A DNA stretch of 55,062 bases from Oscillospiraceae bacterium (GTDB lineage Bacteria > Bacillota > Clostridia > Oscillospirales > Oscillospiraceae). Below are positions 24,420 to 32,671 of this stretch, one piece after another. A program made the position numbers and the translations under genes. The notes under the pieces are model-generated. The model was given only the letters and a program-made list of their open reading frames with translations. It ran no database searches and was not told the origin of the DNA. Within the stretch, counting starts at the first letter, position 1; every line of letters begins with the position of its first letter. The stretch covers positions 1-55,062 of the forward strand of contig JAETNP010000015.1 in assembly GCA_021768185.1 (NCBI GenBank). Direction: 5' to 3'.

Positions 24420-25202
24420 CTATTTGCTGTAGCGGAAAATCTTCTCCCCGTCTCTCACCATGCCCAGCTCATCCCGGGCTATGTCCTCAATGAGATCCAG
24501 ATCCCCGGCGTTGTCCAGATCCTCCTGGAGCTGCCGGTTGGTCTCCTGGAGCTCCGCCAGCTGCTGCGCGTAGGCATCCTCCTGGGCGCGGGCCTCCTGG
24601 AGCTGGCCGAACATGCGGTAGATCTGCACGCCGATGACCAGCAGCAGTACCGCCAACAGGATTACGGTGAGGCGGCTGCTGGGCCGCGATGCGCTCTTCT
24701 TCTTTTTTTGAGGCGGGCGGGCCGTTTTTCTGCCGGACGGTGCGCTCATCTCTTCATCTCCCTCCTGCTCACCGGAGATTTTTCTCCGGCGCAGTGTAGT
24801 AAATTTTATTGTAAACCAATTCCGTAAAAAAGAAAAGACTTTTTTTCCCTTCCGCCCACATTTTTTTAAAATTTTCTTTACCAGACGGACCGGATACAGG
24901 ATCAGGCCCAGCCAGAACCGCCAGACCGGCCGCAGCAGGCCCCCCAGCAGACACCAGAACAGCACCGCGCCCCCTGCGATGCCCATGGCGATAAAAATCC
25001 GCAGCTCTCCATCCCCGGCCATGACGAACAGAAAGACGGAACAGGCCGCCGTCAGGCAGAAGACGGCGTCCAGGATCCCGCCCCAGAGGCGGCCTCCCAG
25101 GCTGCGGAGGGCGCTCAAAAGGTCGTAAAACAGGCCAAGTACGGCCCCCAGGGCGATGGACCGGAGGAAGAGGACCAGCTGCTCGGAGACATAGTTTCCC
25201 AT
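24420..25202 (-). CDS. YabQ-DivIC in-frame fusion (sporulation membrane protein plus septum protein)
   Basis: One 260-residue frame holds two proteins that are normally separate. Residues 1-151 match YabQ: helices with SEQLVLFLRSIALGAVLGLF and WRFWLGLILYPVRLVKKILK, a spore-cortex membrane protein. Residues 152-260 match DivIC/FtsL: a Lys/Arg-rich cytoplasmic start, the helix LTVILLAVLLLVIGVQIYRM, then a coiled coil and DLDLIEDIARDELGMVRDGE. No stop codon separates them. An internal ATG at 24749, with AGGAGGG about 11 nt upstream, could also yield a 109-residue DivIC alone. It follows yabP by 4 nt. Both orders match yabP-yabQ-divIC in other Clostridia. Confidence 0.78.
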   Translation of the reverse strand: MGNYVSEQLVLFLRSIALGAVLGLFYDLLSALRSLGGRLWGGILDAVFCLTAACSVFLFVMAGDGELRIFIAMGIAGGAVLFWCLLGGLLRPVWRFWLGLILYPVRLVKKILKKCGRKGKKVFSFLRNWFTIKFTTLRRRKISGEQEGDEEMSAPSGRKTARPPQKKKKSASRPSSRLTVILLAVLLLVIGVQIYRMFGQLQEARAQEDAYAQQLAELQETNRQLQEDLDNAGDLDLIEDIARDELGMVRDGEKIFRYSK

Positions 25203-25206
25203 AACT

Positions 25207-25488
25207 TCAGCCGAACAGACGACGGAAGAGGCCCCCCTGCCCCCTGGGGGCAGTGTCCTCATAGAGCAGGGTGTGGATGGCGCCGTCCACATGGAGCTCC
25301 CCGCCGTCCAGATTCAGTTTTCCTATGTGGAGGTTGCTGCCGCCTACCACTAAGGTGCCGGCAGTGGTATTCATGACAATCTCTTCCTCGTCGAAGCGCT
25401 CTACCTCCTCTACCCCGGAAACCAGGAGGCGCTCTCTTCCGTCCAGCTCCAGACGGTGCTGCATTCCGCTTAATTCATCATATGGCAT
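25207..25488 (-). CDS. yabP: Sporulation protein YabP
   Basis: A 93-residue protein of the YabP/YqfC family: HRLELDGRERLLVSGVEEVE, then NTTAGTLVVGGSNLHIGKLN and a C-terminal Gly/Arg-rich tail. In Bacillus yabP is under sigma-E and needed for spore formation. It heads the leftward yabP-yabQ-divIC set, inverted relative to hup-rqcP. Confidence 0.88.
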   Translation of the reverse strand: MPYDELSGMQHRLELDGRERLLVSGVEEVERFDEEEIVMNTTAGTLVVGGSNLHIGKLNLDGGELHVDGAIHTLLYEDTAPRGQGGLFRRLFG

Positions 25489-25545
25489 ATGGGGTGAACC
25501 TCCCTTACTTGGTTACTCTATGTATATGGGAGGTCTGTCCTATTT

Positions 25546-25592
25546 ATGCGCCGCCGCGCGGCGGCACCCATTTTCATCTGCGGCCCTGCCCC
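25546..25592. repeat. Possible remnant of an R-family outer hairpin
   Basis: A GCCGCC/GGCGGC hairpin followed by a TTTCATCTGCGGCCC-like string resembles the outer end of R2 near 7958-7975. It lies just upstream of yabP, at the right edge of the inverted segment. Only about 45 bp are similar, so this is weak. Confidence 0.35.
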
Positions 25593-25757
25593 TTGACATT
25601 CCTCCCCGCCGTGTTATAATGTCTATACGCTTTGACCGCTGAGGATGCTCTCATGAAAGCCAATTTTCGCTTTTTGCCTCTGCTTACGAAAAATAAATAA
25701 AATTGGTTTTGCTGCTGATAAAATGGCCTTACGGCGAATACCCGCTGTAAGGCCGTT
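25593..25757 (+). ncRNA. Candidate short leader RNA: promoter plus intrinsic terminator before the dipeptidase
   Basis: TTGACA (25593-25598), 16 bp, and TATAAT (25615-25620) form a near-consensus promoter. About 105 nt downstream, GGCCTTAC and GTAAGGCC (about 25724-25753) form a terminator stem followed by TTTTTCT. The intervening RNA of about 130 nt contains CCAATTTT/AAAATTGG (about 25660-25704), which could close a larger fold. It could be a small RNA or an attenuator for the dipeptidase at 25818. I could not match it to a known riboswitch, 6S or SRP RNA. Confidence 0.55.
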
Positions 25758-25817
25758 TTTCTATTCTCTTCCAGAAAAATACAACCGCGCCGCCCCGGCG
25801 GCAGAAAGGAAGTCCCT

Positions 25818-26759
25818 ATGGCTATCTTTGATCTCCACTGTGACACCCTTACACGCAATCTTTATCCGCCCTTTGAAGCGGAAACCAATACCTTGGATAA
25901 CCCCAATTTCCACCTCGCCCTCAGCAAGGTCCCTGCCGGGACAAAATGGGTCCAGTGCTTCGCGATCTTTGTCCCGGACCAGGTCCGGGGACAGGAGGCA
26001 ATTGCCTTCTTTGACCGCTGTGCCGGCTCCTTCCACCGGCAGGTGGAGCTCCATAAGGACCGGATGGCGGCCTGCGGCAGCCCTGCGGATATGGCAGCTG
26101 CCCTGGACGCCGGAAAATGTGCCGCCGTCCTTACCGTGGAGGGCGGCGCGGCCCTGGCGGGCCGCCTGGAGAGAGTTGAAACGCTCCATCACGCCGGGGT
26201 GCGCATGATGACGCTTACCTGGAATGGACCCAATGAGCTGGCCTCCGGACATGACACCGCCGGCGGGTTTACCCCCTTTGGCCGGGAGGCGGTGGCGGAA
26301 ATGGAGCGGCAGGGAATCATTGTGGACGTTTCCCACCTCAACGACAGGGGGTTCGAGGAGCTTCTCTCCTTCGCACGGAAGCCCTTTGCGGCTTCGCATT
26401 CCAACGCCCGGGCCGTCTGCGGACACCGGCGGAATCTGCCGGATGAGTTTATCAGGGAAATGGTCCACCGGGAGGGGCTTATCGGGCTGAATTACGCAAA
26501 GCCTTTCCTTTCGGAGGATGGACGGGGGAGCCTGGACGATCTCTACCGGCACGTCTGCCATTTCCTGGAGCTGGGCGCGGAGCGCTGTCTGGCGCTGGGA
26601 AGTGATTATGATGGGACGGATATCCATCCTGATCTGGACTCCGTGGAGAAGAGTTTGCATATCTGTTCCTATCTTGTCAATCATGGGATCTCCGCGCAGA
26701 CCGCGGAGGATATCTCCTTCGGAAACGCGTGGCGGTTTTTCCAAAAGTGGATGGGATAG
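25818..26759 (+). CDS. Membrane-dipeptidase family (M19) peptidase
   Basis: A 313-residue zinc peptidase of the renal dipeptidase family. The metal ligands are visible in order: FDLHCDT (His-x-Asp), LTVEGG (bridging Glu), VDVSHLND and ASHSNAR (His), and GSDYDG (Asp near 267). Such enzymes cleave dipeptides, including D-amino-acid ones, in the cytoplasm of Firmicutes. No signal peptide is present. It starts with ATG after AGAAAGGAAG and may be controlled by the leader at 25593-25757. Confidence 0.92.
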   Translation: MAIFDLHCDTLTRNLYPPFEAETNTLDNPNFHLALSKVPAGTKWVQCFAIFVPDQVRGQEAIAFFDRCAGSFHRQVELHKDRMAACGSPADMAAALDAGKCAAVLTVEGGAALAGRLERVETLHHAGVRMMTLTWNGPNELASGHDTAGGFTPFGREAVAEMERQGIIVDVSHLNDRGFEELLSFARKPFAASHSNARAVCGHRRNLPDEFIREMVHREGLIGLNYAKPFLSEDGRGSLDDLYRHVCHFLELGAERCLALGSDYDGTDIHPDLDSVEKSLHICSYLVNHGISAQTAEDISFGNAWRFFQKWMG

Positions 26760-26822
26760 AGGAGATCGTTCTCGTTGAATGGGGGCTGTAAGCGGCAGAT
26801 TGCTTGGAAGAAAACCCCCGGC

Positions 26823-26851
26823 TTGCAAACCAGCACAAATTTTGTTATACT
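26823..26851 (+). promoter_or_regulatory. Probable sigma-A promoter of mutL
   Basis: TTGCAA (26823-26828), 17 bp, TATACT (26846-26851), 42 nt before the mutL ATG. Confidence 0.65.
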
Positions 26852-26893
26852 ATTTAATAAAGAAATACCTTTTATCGGAAAGAAGGGAAAAAG

Positions 26894-28876
26894 ATGCCCC
26901 ATATTCAGCAGCTCTCCCCCCATGTGGCGGACCTTATCGCCGCTGGCGAGGTGGTGGAACGCCCTGCCAGCGTCGTCAAGGAACTGATCGAAAACGCCAT
27001 AGACGCCGGCGCATCCGCCGTGGTGGCGGAACTGCAGAACGGCGGCATGTCCCTCATCCGGGTGACGGACGACGGCTGCGGCGTGGCTCCCGATGAACTG
27101 CCTACCGCCTTCCTCCGCCATGCTACCAGTAAAATGCGCTCCGCAGGGGATCTGGCCGCTATCGGTACTCTGGGATTCCGGGGAGAGGCGCTGGCGGCAA
27201 TCTCCGCCGTCAGCCGGTTGGATGTGTTTACAAGGCAGAAGGGCGCTCCTCAGGGCGCGTCCCTCCATCTGGAGGGCGGCGTCCCCGGGGAGGTGGAACC
27301 GGCGGGGTGCCCGGAGGGGTCTACCTTCGCTATCCGGGATCTGTTCTTTAATACGCCCGCCCGGTTGAAGTTTATGAAGAGCGACAGCGCCGAGGGGGCC
27401 GCCGCCGCGGGCGTTATCGCGCAGATCGCTTTGAGCCATCCGGAGGTCTCTATCCGCTTCCTCCGGGATGGAAAAGAGGAACTGCACACGCCGGGAGATG
27501 GGAAGCTCCTCTCCGCTGTTTATGCCGTCCGGGGACGGGATTTCGCCCTGGGCCTCCGGGAGGTGGAGGGCGGCGGCGAGGGGATCTCCGTCCGGGGATA
27601 CGTCACCGATCCGCTGGCCGGACGGGGCAGCAGGGCTATGCAGACCTTTTTCTGCTGCGGCCGGGTCATCAAATCCGCTCTGCTGACCGCCGCCCTGGAG
27701 GAGGCCTACGCCAACCGGCAGCTGAAAGGGAAATTCCCCGGTTGTGTGCTCCACATTGATCTGCCGCTCCATATGGTGGACGTTAACGTGCATCCCGCGA
27801 AGACGGTGGTGAAATTTGTCAGCGAGCGGGCGGTGTTTTCCGCTGTTCACCATACGGTGAAGGACGCCTTAGATGCAGGCGGCCGGGAGGCCGCCGGGAC
27901 AGTCGTTCAGACGCCTGCAAGGCGGCTGAATGACGTCCCCCAGCCTGCGCCTGCGGTTACCGTTCCGGCGTTTTCTGCGGAGCCCGCGCAGGCTGCGGCA
28001 CCGAAACCAAAGGGTGACTTTTATCAGACCATGGATGCGAAAACCTTCCGGGAACAGGCGGCAGCGCCACGGGAGAAGCCCCGCTCCATGGGTACTCCCC
28101 TTTCCTCCAACGCCGAGCTGGGAAGCCGGTTGACCTTCCGGGACTCTGCGCGGCCTCCGCAGACGCCGCCCCCGAAGGCGGCACCGCAGTACACGGTGCG
28201 CACCTTTGCTCCTGTTCCCCCGGCGGAGGAACCAAAACCGGCGCAGGAACCGGAGGCCCCGCAGTCCGAACCCGCGCCGGAACCGGAGCAGACCGCCCTT
28301 CCGGCGGCGCCCGCCCCTTGGCGGTTCGCGGGAGAGGTGCTTCATACCTATATTATTGCGGAGGATGGGGAAAATGTGTGGCTCATCGACAAGCACGCCG
28401 CACATGAGAGGATCAATTTTGACCGGCTGAAGGCCAATCCGGAACCAGTCATGCGGCAGCAGCTTCTTGCCCCCCTGACGGTGGAAGTGCCCGGGGAGCA
28501 GTATGCCGTGCTTTTGGAAAATCTTCCCCTGTTGGAGGAATTTGGTTTTGAGGCGGAGGACTTCGGGACGGGGTGCCTGATGGTCCGGGCGGTGCCTTCC
28601 GATATTGATGCTGGGCTGGTGCGGGAGACCCTGGAAATGCTGGCGGAGAAGCTGCTCACCGCAGGGGGGGCGGACCCCGCCGCCGCGCGGGATGCTATGC
28701 TTCATACTATGGCCTGCAAGGCCGCTATTAAAGGGGGATGGAGCTCCGATCCCGCCGAATTGAAGGTTTTGATCCAAAAGGTTCAGAGCGGGGAGGTTCA
28801 GTTTTGTCCCCATGGGAGACCGGTCAAGGTAAAACTCTCTAAATATGAAATAGAAAAAATGTTTAAACGAGCATAG
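26894..28876 (+). CDS. mutL: DNA mismatch repair protein MutL
   Basis: A 660-residue MutL. The N-terminal GHKL ATPase has VVKELIENAIDAGA, DDGCGV, FLRHATSKM and TLGFRGEALAAIS. A Pro-rich linker (about 330-475) joins the C-terminal dimerisation and endonuclease domain. The metal motif reads DKHAAHERINFD (usual form DQHAxxExxxxE), with ACKAAIKGG and FCPHGRP also present. The nicking endonuclease is therefore probably retained, with Lys for Gln and Asp for the last Glu. mutS is not in the window. mutL is normally next to miaA; cassette B now separates them. Confidence 0.95.
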   Translation: MPHIQQLSPHVADLIAAGEVVERPASVVKELIENAIDAGASAVVAELQNGGMSLIRVTDDGCGVAPDELPTAFLRHATSKMRSAGDLAAIGTLGFRGEALAAISAVSRLDVFTRQKGAPQGASLHLEGGVPGEVEPAGCPEGSTFAIRDLFFNTPARLKFMKSDSAEGAAAAGVIAQIALSHPEVSIRFLRDGKEELHTPGDGKLLSAVYAVRGRDFALGLREVEGGGEGISVRGYVTDPLAGRGSRAMQTFFCCGRVIKSALLTAALEEAYANRQLKGKFPGCVLHIDLPLHMVDVNVHPAKTVVKFVSERAVFSAVHHTVKDALDAGGREAAGTVVQTPARRLNDVPQPAPAVTVPAFSAEPAQAAAPKPKGDFYQTMDAKTFREQAAAPREKPRSMGTPLSSNAELGSRLTFRDSARPPQTPPPKAAPQYTVRTFAPVPPAEEPKPAQEPEAPQSEPAPEPEQTALPAAPAPWRFAGEVLHTYIIAEDGENVWLIDKHAAHERINFDRLKANPEPVMRQQLLAPLTVEVPGEQYAVLLENLPLLEEFGFEAEDFGTGCLMVRAVPSDIDAGLVRETLEMLAEKLLTAGGADPAAARDAMLHTMACKAAIKGGWSSDPAELKVLIQKVQSGEVQFCPHGRPVKVKLSKYEIEKMFKRA

Positions 28877-29193
28877 AGGTTCTCTGCGCCGCTGCGCGGC
28901 GCATGGTAAGCAGTTTCTTTTCGGCAGCCCGGGACCTGCGCGGCCCCGGACTCCGCGCCTACTTTTGGCCCGCGCCAAAAGTAGGCAAAAACGCGCTTAA
29001 ACCTGGCGGTTTAAGAATCCCTCATTTTTTTGATTAGTTTACGCCCGAGGCATAGTCTGGTTTTGTCTAAACCTATTGCCGTCCGCTTCGTTCCCCTTCT
29101 GCGGCTGTTTTAACATGCGGGATGATGGCCCCTACCCCTTATGGGGAGATTGTGCCGGGCGGAGTGCTCTGCGTAAATGTTTTTTGCGTCTCG

Positions 29194-29442
29194 TTACTGC
29201 GCTCCGAATACTTCCAGCATCAGCTGAACACCCAGCTTGAACCCTTCACGAAAATGGTGGATGTCGTTGATGTTTTCCTTCTCACACAGCTTATAAAAAT
29301 GAGCGTCTACTACATCACTACCCAACGCTTCCGTGACCTTCTCCCAAAACGCCAGGTCCTTGTCCCTTAATTCCTGCGGATAGTGCGGACTGCTGGCTTG
29401 TGCATGATATTTCTCGTTGTAAATGTCTGCTATAATGCTCAT
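29194..29442 (-). CDS. Cassette B small protein, DUF6809-like
   Basis: An 82-residue, probably all-helical protein: SIIADIYNEKYHAQ at the start, LAFWEKVTEALGSDVVDAHF in the middle and FREGFKLGVQLMLEVF at the end. The start and end patterns resemble the DUF6809 family of small clostridial proteins (recognition from memory, not a search). Its function is unknown. It is divergent from the HTH gene, with two operator-like dyads between them. Confidence 0.7.
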   Translation of the reverse strand: MSIIADIYNEKYHAQASSPHYPQELRDKDLAFWEKVTEALGSDVVDAHFYKLCEKENINDIHHFREGFKLGVQLMLEVFGAQ

Positions 29443-29463
29443 GATGTACCCCCTTTTCTGCTT

Positions 29464-29514
29464 GTCTTAATTCAAGACGTTTGGTAAGATTAGTATAGTC
29501 TTAAAATAAGACGT
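29464..29514. promoter_or_regulatory. Two operator dyads between the cassette B genes
   Basis: GTCTTAATTCAAGACGT (29464-29480) and GTCTTAAAATAAGACGT (29498-29514) are two copies, 34 bp apart, of a GTCTT/AAGAC dyad. A TATAGT -10-like box (29494-29499) lies between them, facing the HTH gene. The operator differs from that of cassette A but has the same logic and the same -10 box. Confidence 0.72.
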
Positions 29515-29529
29515 TGTCAAGGAGTTTTT

Positions 29530-29757
29530 ATGTTTTCTAAAGAATTATTTGGTCAGAGGTTACTGGAAACACGCTTAAAGAACCACGAGACCCAAGTTGA
29601 TTTAGGGCATATCATTCGTACTGGCCGGACTACTGTCAGCGAAATGGAAAGCGGCAAAAAGACCACTACCGCAGAGAAAATTGCGTTAATTTGTGAGCAT
29701 TATCATATTTGTTCGGATTATTTGCTAGGGTTGACAGATGACCCCAGCCCGCGATAA
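29530..29757 (+). CDS. Cassette B Xre-family HTH regulator
   Basis: A 75-residue Cro/CI-type regulator. FGQRLLETRLKNHETQVDLG leads to RTGRTTVSEMESGKKTTTAE (recognition helix) and HYHICSDYLLGLTDDPS. It has the same size, position and orientation as the HTH of cassette A, but the two proteins differ strongly outside the fold's consensus positions. It is the likely repressor of the adjacent dyads. Confidence 0.88.
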   Translation: MFSKELFGQRLLETRLKNHETQVDLGHIIRTGRTTVSEMESGKKTTTAEKIALICEHYHICSDYLLGLTDDPSPR

Positions 29758-30080
29758 TGTAGAGATGTTTCATCAAGCACCCCGGGGAGTTTGCTATAGC
29801 GAGACGGTAGGGGCTGCCGACAAGAATGCTGAAATAGACGCAGAAGATAAACAGAGCGGACGGCAGTAAGGTTTAGACAAAACGGACTGTGCCTTGGGCG
29901 CAAAACTAAACTCCCCCGTAATTCAGGAAGGTTCTTAGGAAACGCAGTTTCCTAAGCCCGCTTTTGCCTACTTTTCGCGGGCGCGAAAAGTAGGCGAGGA
30001 GTCCGGGGGCGAGAAGCCCCCGGGGTATCGAATAGAAACAATTACCGTGCCGCCCGAAGGGCGGCAAAGAAAGGCCCTCT

Positions 30081-31025
30081 ATGATTCCAAAAGTCCTCTG
30101 TGTCGTCGGCCCCACCGCCAGCGGCAAAACAAAATTAGGCGTCCTGCTGGCAAAAAGGTATAACGGTGAAGTAGTCAGCATCGACTCGATGCAGATTTAT
30201 AAGGGAATGTCCATCGGCACCGCCGCCCCAGCGGCGGCGGAGATGGAGGGCATCCCCCACCATATGGTCGGGGTCGCCGACCCCGGCGACAACTGGTCCG
30301 CCGCCCGGTTCGCGGCGGCGGCGGACGATTGCATTCAGGATATTCTGAAAAGAAATAAACTCCCTGTATTGGTGGGCGGCACCGGCCTCTATCTGGATGC
30401 CATTATTGCCGGCCGGACCTTCGCCCCCGGCGCCTCCGGCGGCGCGGTGCGCCGGGCCCTCCAGGAGGAGCTGGAGGCCGGGGGAATCGAACCCCTCCTG
30501 ACGGAGCTGCGCCGGGTGGACCCGGAGGCCGCCGGGCGGCTCCACCCCTCCGACACCAAACGGATCCTCCGGGCCCTGGAGGTCTACCGGGAGACGGGGA
30601 AAACCATCTCCCGGCATAACGAGGAAACCCGCTCACTGCCGAAAAAATATGATCCCATTTATATTGGTTTGGCCTTCCGGGACCGGGAGGACATGAAGGA
30701 ACTCATCGACCGCCGGGTGGACCGGATGCTGGAGGAGGGCCTGCCGGAGGAGGTCCGCGCCCTCCGGGACGCGGGGGTCCCGCGGAACTCCACCGCCCTC
30801 CAGGCCATCGGATACAAGGAGCTGCTGCCCGCCCTGGAGGGGGAATGCTCCCTGGAGGAGGCGGCGGCGGAAATCAAGCTCCGCTCCCGGCAGTATGCCA
30901 AGCGGCAGCTGACCTGGCTGCGGCGCAACCCGGAGATCCACTGGATCTATTGGGAAAAAGAGCGTAATTTTGCCGCCGCTTTCCAAAATGCGACAGAAAT
31001 TCTCATGGCCCAGGGACTACAATAG
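30081..31025 (+). CDS. miaA: tRNA dimethylallyltransferase MiaA
   Basis: A 314-residue enzyme that adds a dimethylallyl group to N6 of A37 in tRNAs reading U-starting codons. It has P-loop VVGPTASGKTKLG, SIDSMQIYKGMSIGTAAP (substrate region), VLVGGTGLYLDAII and the C-terminal YAKRQLTWLRRNPEIHWI. The ATG lies 15 nt after the outer hairpin of cassette B, and the AAAGG before it sits at the edge of the cassette. Confidence 0.95.
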   Translation: MIPKVLCVVGPTASGKTKLGVLLAKRYNGEVVSIDSMQIYKGMSIGTAAPAAAEMEGIPHHMVGVADPGDNWSAARFAAAADDCIQDILKRNKLPVLVGGTGLYLDAIIAGRTFAPGASGGAVRRALQEELEAGGIEPLLTELRRVDPEAAGRLHPSDTKRILRALEVYRETGKTISRHNEETRSLPKKYDPIYIGLAFRDREDMKELIDRRVDRMLEEGLPEEVRALRDAGVPRNSTALQAIGYKELLPALEGECSLEEAAAEIKLRSRQYAKRQLTWLRRNPEIHWIYWEKERNFAAAFQNATEILMAQGLQ

Positions 31026-31093
31026 AGTCCGGACGGACAAGCTGTGCGCAGCCGGCGTCCGCCCGACTACACATAAAAGAGAGGTAGACAATT

Positions 31094-31333
31094 ATGAGCA
31101 CCAAATCACCCAACCTGCAGGACGTGTTTCTGGCCTCCGCCCGCCGGACGGAGACGCCTGTGACCGTCTTCCTGGTCAACGGATTCCAGATGCGGGGCAT
31201 CATCACCGGCTTCGACGCCTTTACCGTGGTCCTCACCGCCGAGGGCAAACAAAACCTGATCTACAAGCACGCTATTTCTACCGTCAGCCCCGCCCGCACC
31301 GTGGACCTGACCGAGTGGGAGGATACCCTGTAA
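31094..31333 (+). CDS. hfq: RNA chaperone Hfq
   Basis: A 79-residue Hfq: [40 protein letters not shown] (Sm1) and [12 protein letters not shown] (Sm2, with the KH residues of the proximal U-binding site). It follows miaA, the usual neighbour, by 68 nt and has AGAGAGG upstream. Confidence 0.96.
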   Translation: MSTKSPNLQDVFLASARRTETPVTVFLVNGFQMRGIITGFDAFTVVLTAEGKQNLIYKHAISTVSPARTVDLTEWEDTL

Positions 31334-31369
31334 GTTCCCGGACGGTACCTTATTGAGAAAGAGATACAT

Positions 31370-32671
31370 ATGAAAACTGGAACGCTTGCCACAAAATTGA
31401 TGCTGGCCGCTATTTTCCTCACCGTGCTGGTGTATTTCGGGGTGAGCACCGCGGCCTATTTCACCGACCCTTATACCACTACCGTGGCCTACAGCTTCGT
31501 GGGGGAGGACGCCGTTACCGTCTCCGGCTATGTGGTCCGGGACGAGGAGGTGCTCTCCGACGGCGGAGAGCTGGTCTACTCCTCCCGGAGCGAGGGGGAG
31601 CGCGTGGGCAGAGGGGGCACGGTGGCCCTCATCTACCCCAACGCCCAGGCCCTCAGCGACGCCAACACCCTCCGGGATCTGACGGGTCAGCTGGAACAGC
31701 TGCAGTATGCCGGTTCCCTGGCCTCCGGCAGCCGGGCCTCCGCCCGGCTGGACGACGAGATTGCCGGGGCTTTGGCGGAGTTCCGCGGCGCCCTGGCGGA
31801 CGGCGGCCTGACCGCCGCCGGGGAGAGCGGACGGAATCTCCGGTCCGCCGTCCTCCGGCGCAGCTACGCCTTCTCCGGTGAGGGAGGACTGGAGACGTCC
31901 ATCGCCTCCCTCCAGGAGCGTATTGCCGCCCTCTCCGCTTCGGCGGAAATGGACGTCGTCCGGGTATCCGCACCCTCCGCAGGGCTGTTTTCCGGTCTGG
32001 TGGACGGCTATGAGACGGTGCTGAACCGGTCGAACGTGCTGGAAATGAACCCCGACGACTACCGGGCCATTGTGCCGGACGGGGAGACCTCCGGCGTGGG
32101 GCGGATGGTCTACGGCAGCGGCTGGTCCTTCGTGACGTTGATGCGCAGCGAGGACGCCAGACGGCTGGAGGAGGGCGGAACGGTGCGCCTCCGGTTCCAG
32201 TCGGGACTGGACCGGGACCTGACGGTCACGGTGGAACGCATCAGCGCCGAGGACGGCGGCCGCCGGGTGGTGGTGTTCTCCTCGGAGAAGTATCTCAATC
32301 TCATGACCCTGCTGCGCCGCCAGAACGCACAGATCATTTTTGAGAGCCATGACGGCATCCGGGTGCCCCGCAGCTCCGTCCGGGTTGGGTCCCAGGAGCT
32401 TACGGACGAGGACGGCCAGCCCCTGCTGGACAATCAGGGGAACCCCAAGACCCAGTCCGTGACGTGCGTGTACTGCCTCTGGGGCGACACGGCCCGGCTC
32501 AAGCCGGTAACGGTGCTGTGGCAGGAGGACGAGTATATTCTGGTGGCCCCGGATGAGACGGCCCTGACGGCCTACCCCGTGGGGCGGTCCCGGGAGGGCC
32601 GACGCCTCCGGGCGGGAGACCAGGTGATCACCGCTGCGGCGGAGGTATACGACGGGAAGGTGGTGCAGTGA
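31370..32671 (+). CDS. HlyD-like membrane-anchored protein of the division-gene cluster
   Basis: A 433-residue protein with one N-terminal transmembrane helix (about 9-30). A lipoyl-like strand pair includes VSGYVVRDEEVLSDGGELV and ERVGRGGTVALIY, a helical hairpin lies at about 95-190, and beta-rich C-terminal domains follow, as in HlyD-type adaptors. No transporter partner is adjacent. Related proteins are often found directly before yggS-sepF in Oscillospiraceae, so a cell-envelope or division role is possible (inference). Its TGA overlaps the ATG of the next gene. Confidence 0.7.
   Translation: MKTGTLATKLMLAAIFLTVLVYFGVSTAAYFTDPYTTTVAYSFVGEDAVTVSGYVVRDEEVLSDGGELVYSSRSEGERVGRGGTVALIYPNAQALSDANTLRDLTGQLEQLQYAGSLASGSRASARLDDEIAGALAEFRGALADGGLTAAGESGRNLRSAVLRRSYAFSGEGGLETSIASLQERIAALSASAEMDVVRVSAPSAGLFSGLVDGYETVLNRSNVLEMNPDDYRAIVPDGETSGVGRMVYGSGWSFVTLMRSEDARRLEEGGTVRLRFQSGLDRDLTVTVERISAEDGGRRVVVFSSEKYLNLMTLLRRQNAQIIFESHDGIRVPRSSVRVGSQELTDEDGQPLLDNQGNPKTQSVTCVYCLWGDTARLKPVTVLWQEDEYILVAPDETALTAYPVGRSREGRRLRAGDQVITAAAEVYDGKVVQ

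Larger units (their letters stand above)
28886..30066. mobile_element. R-family cassette B: long inverted arms around a DUF6809/HTH pair
   Basis: It has the same layout as cassette A. The left arm runs from an outer hairpin (28886-28902) to about 29165, and the right arm from about 29778 to an outer hairpin (30049-30065). Between them lie a leftward small gene and a rightward Xre gene. The genes differ in family from those of cassette A while the arms are shared. The left end has the CGCGC linker type and the right end the GCGGGC type, so the ends are chimeric. The right arm shares with cassette A a variant hairpin (TTAGGAAAC/GTTTCCTAA, about 29935-29955) not seen in the non-coding copies. 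It lies between mutL and miaA. Confidence 0.82.

Noticed and set aside
25593..25757. Known riboswitch, 6S RNA or SRP RNA upstream of the dipeptidase
   Set aside because: By eye none of the TPP, SAM, glycine, fluoride, c-di-GMP, ZTP or guanidine signatures is present, nor the SRP core. It is left as an unnamed leader.
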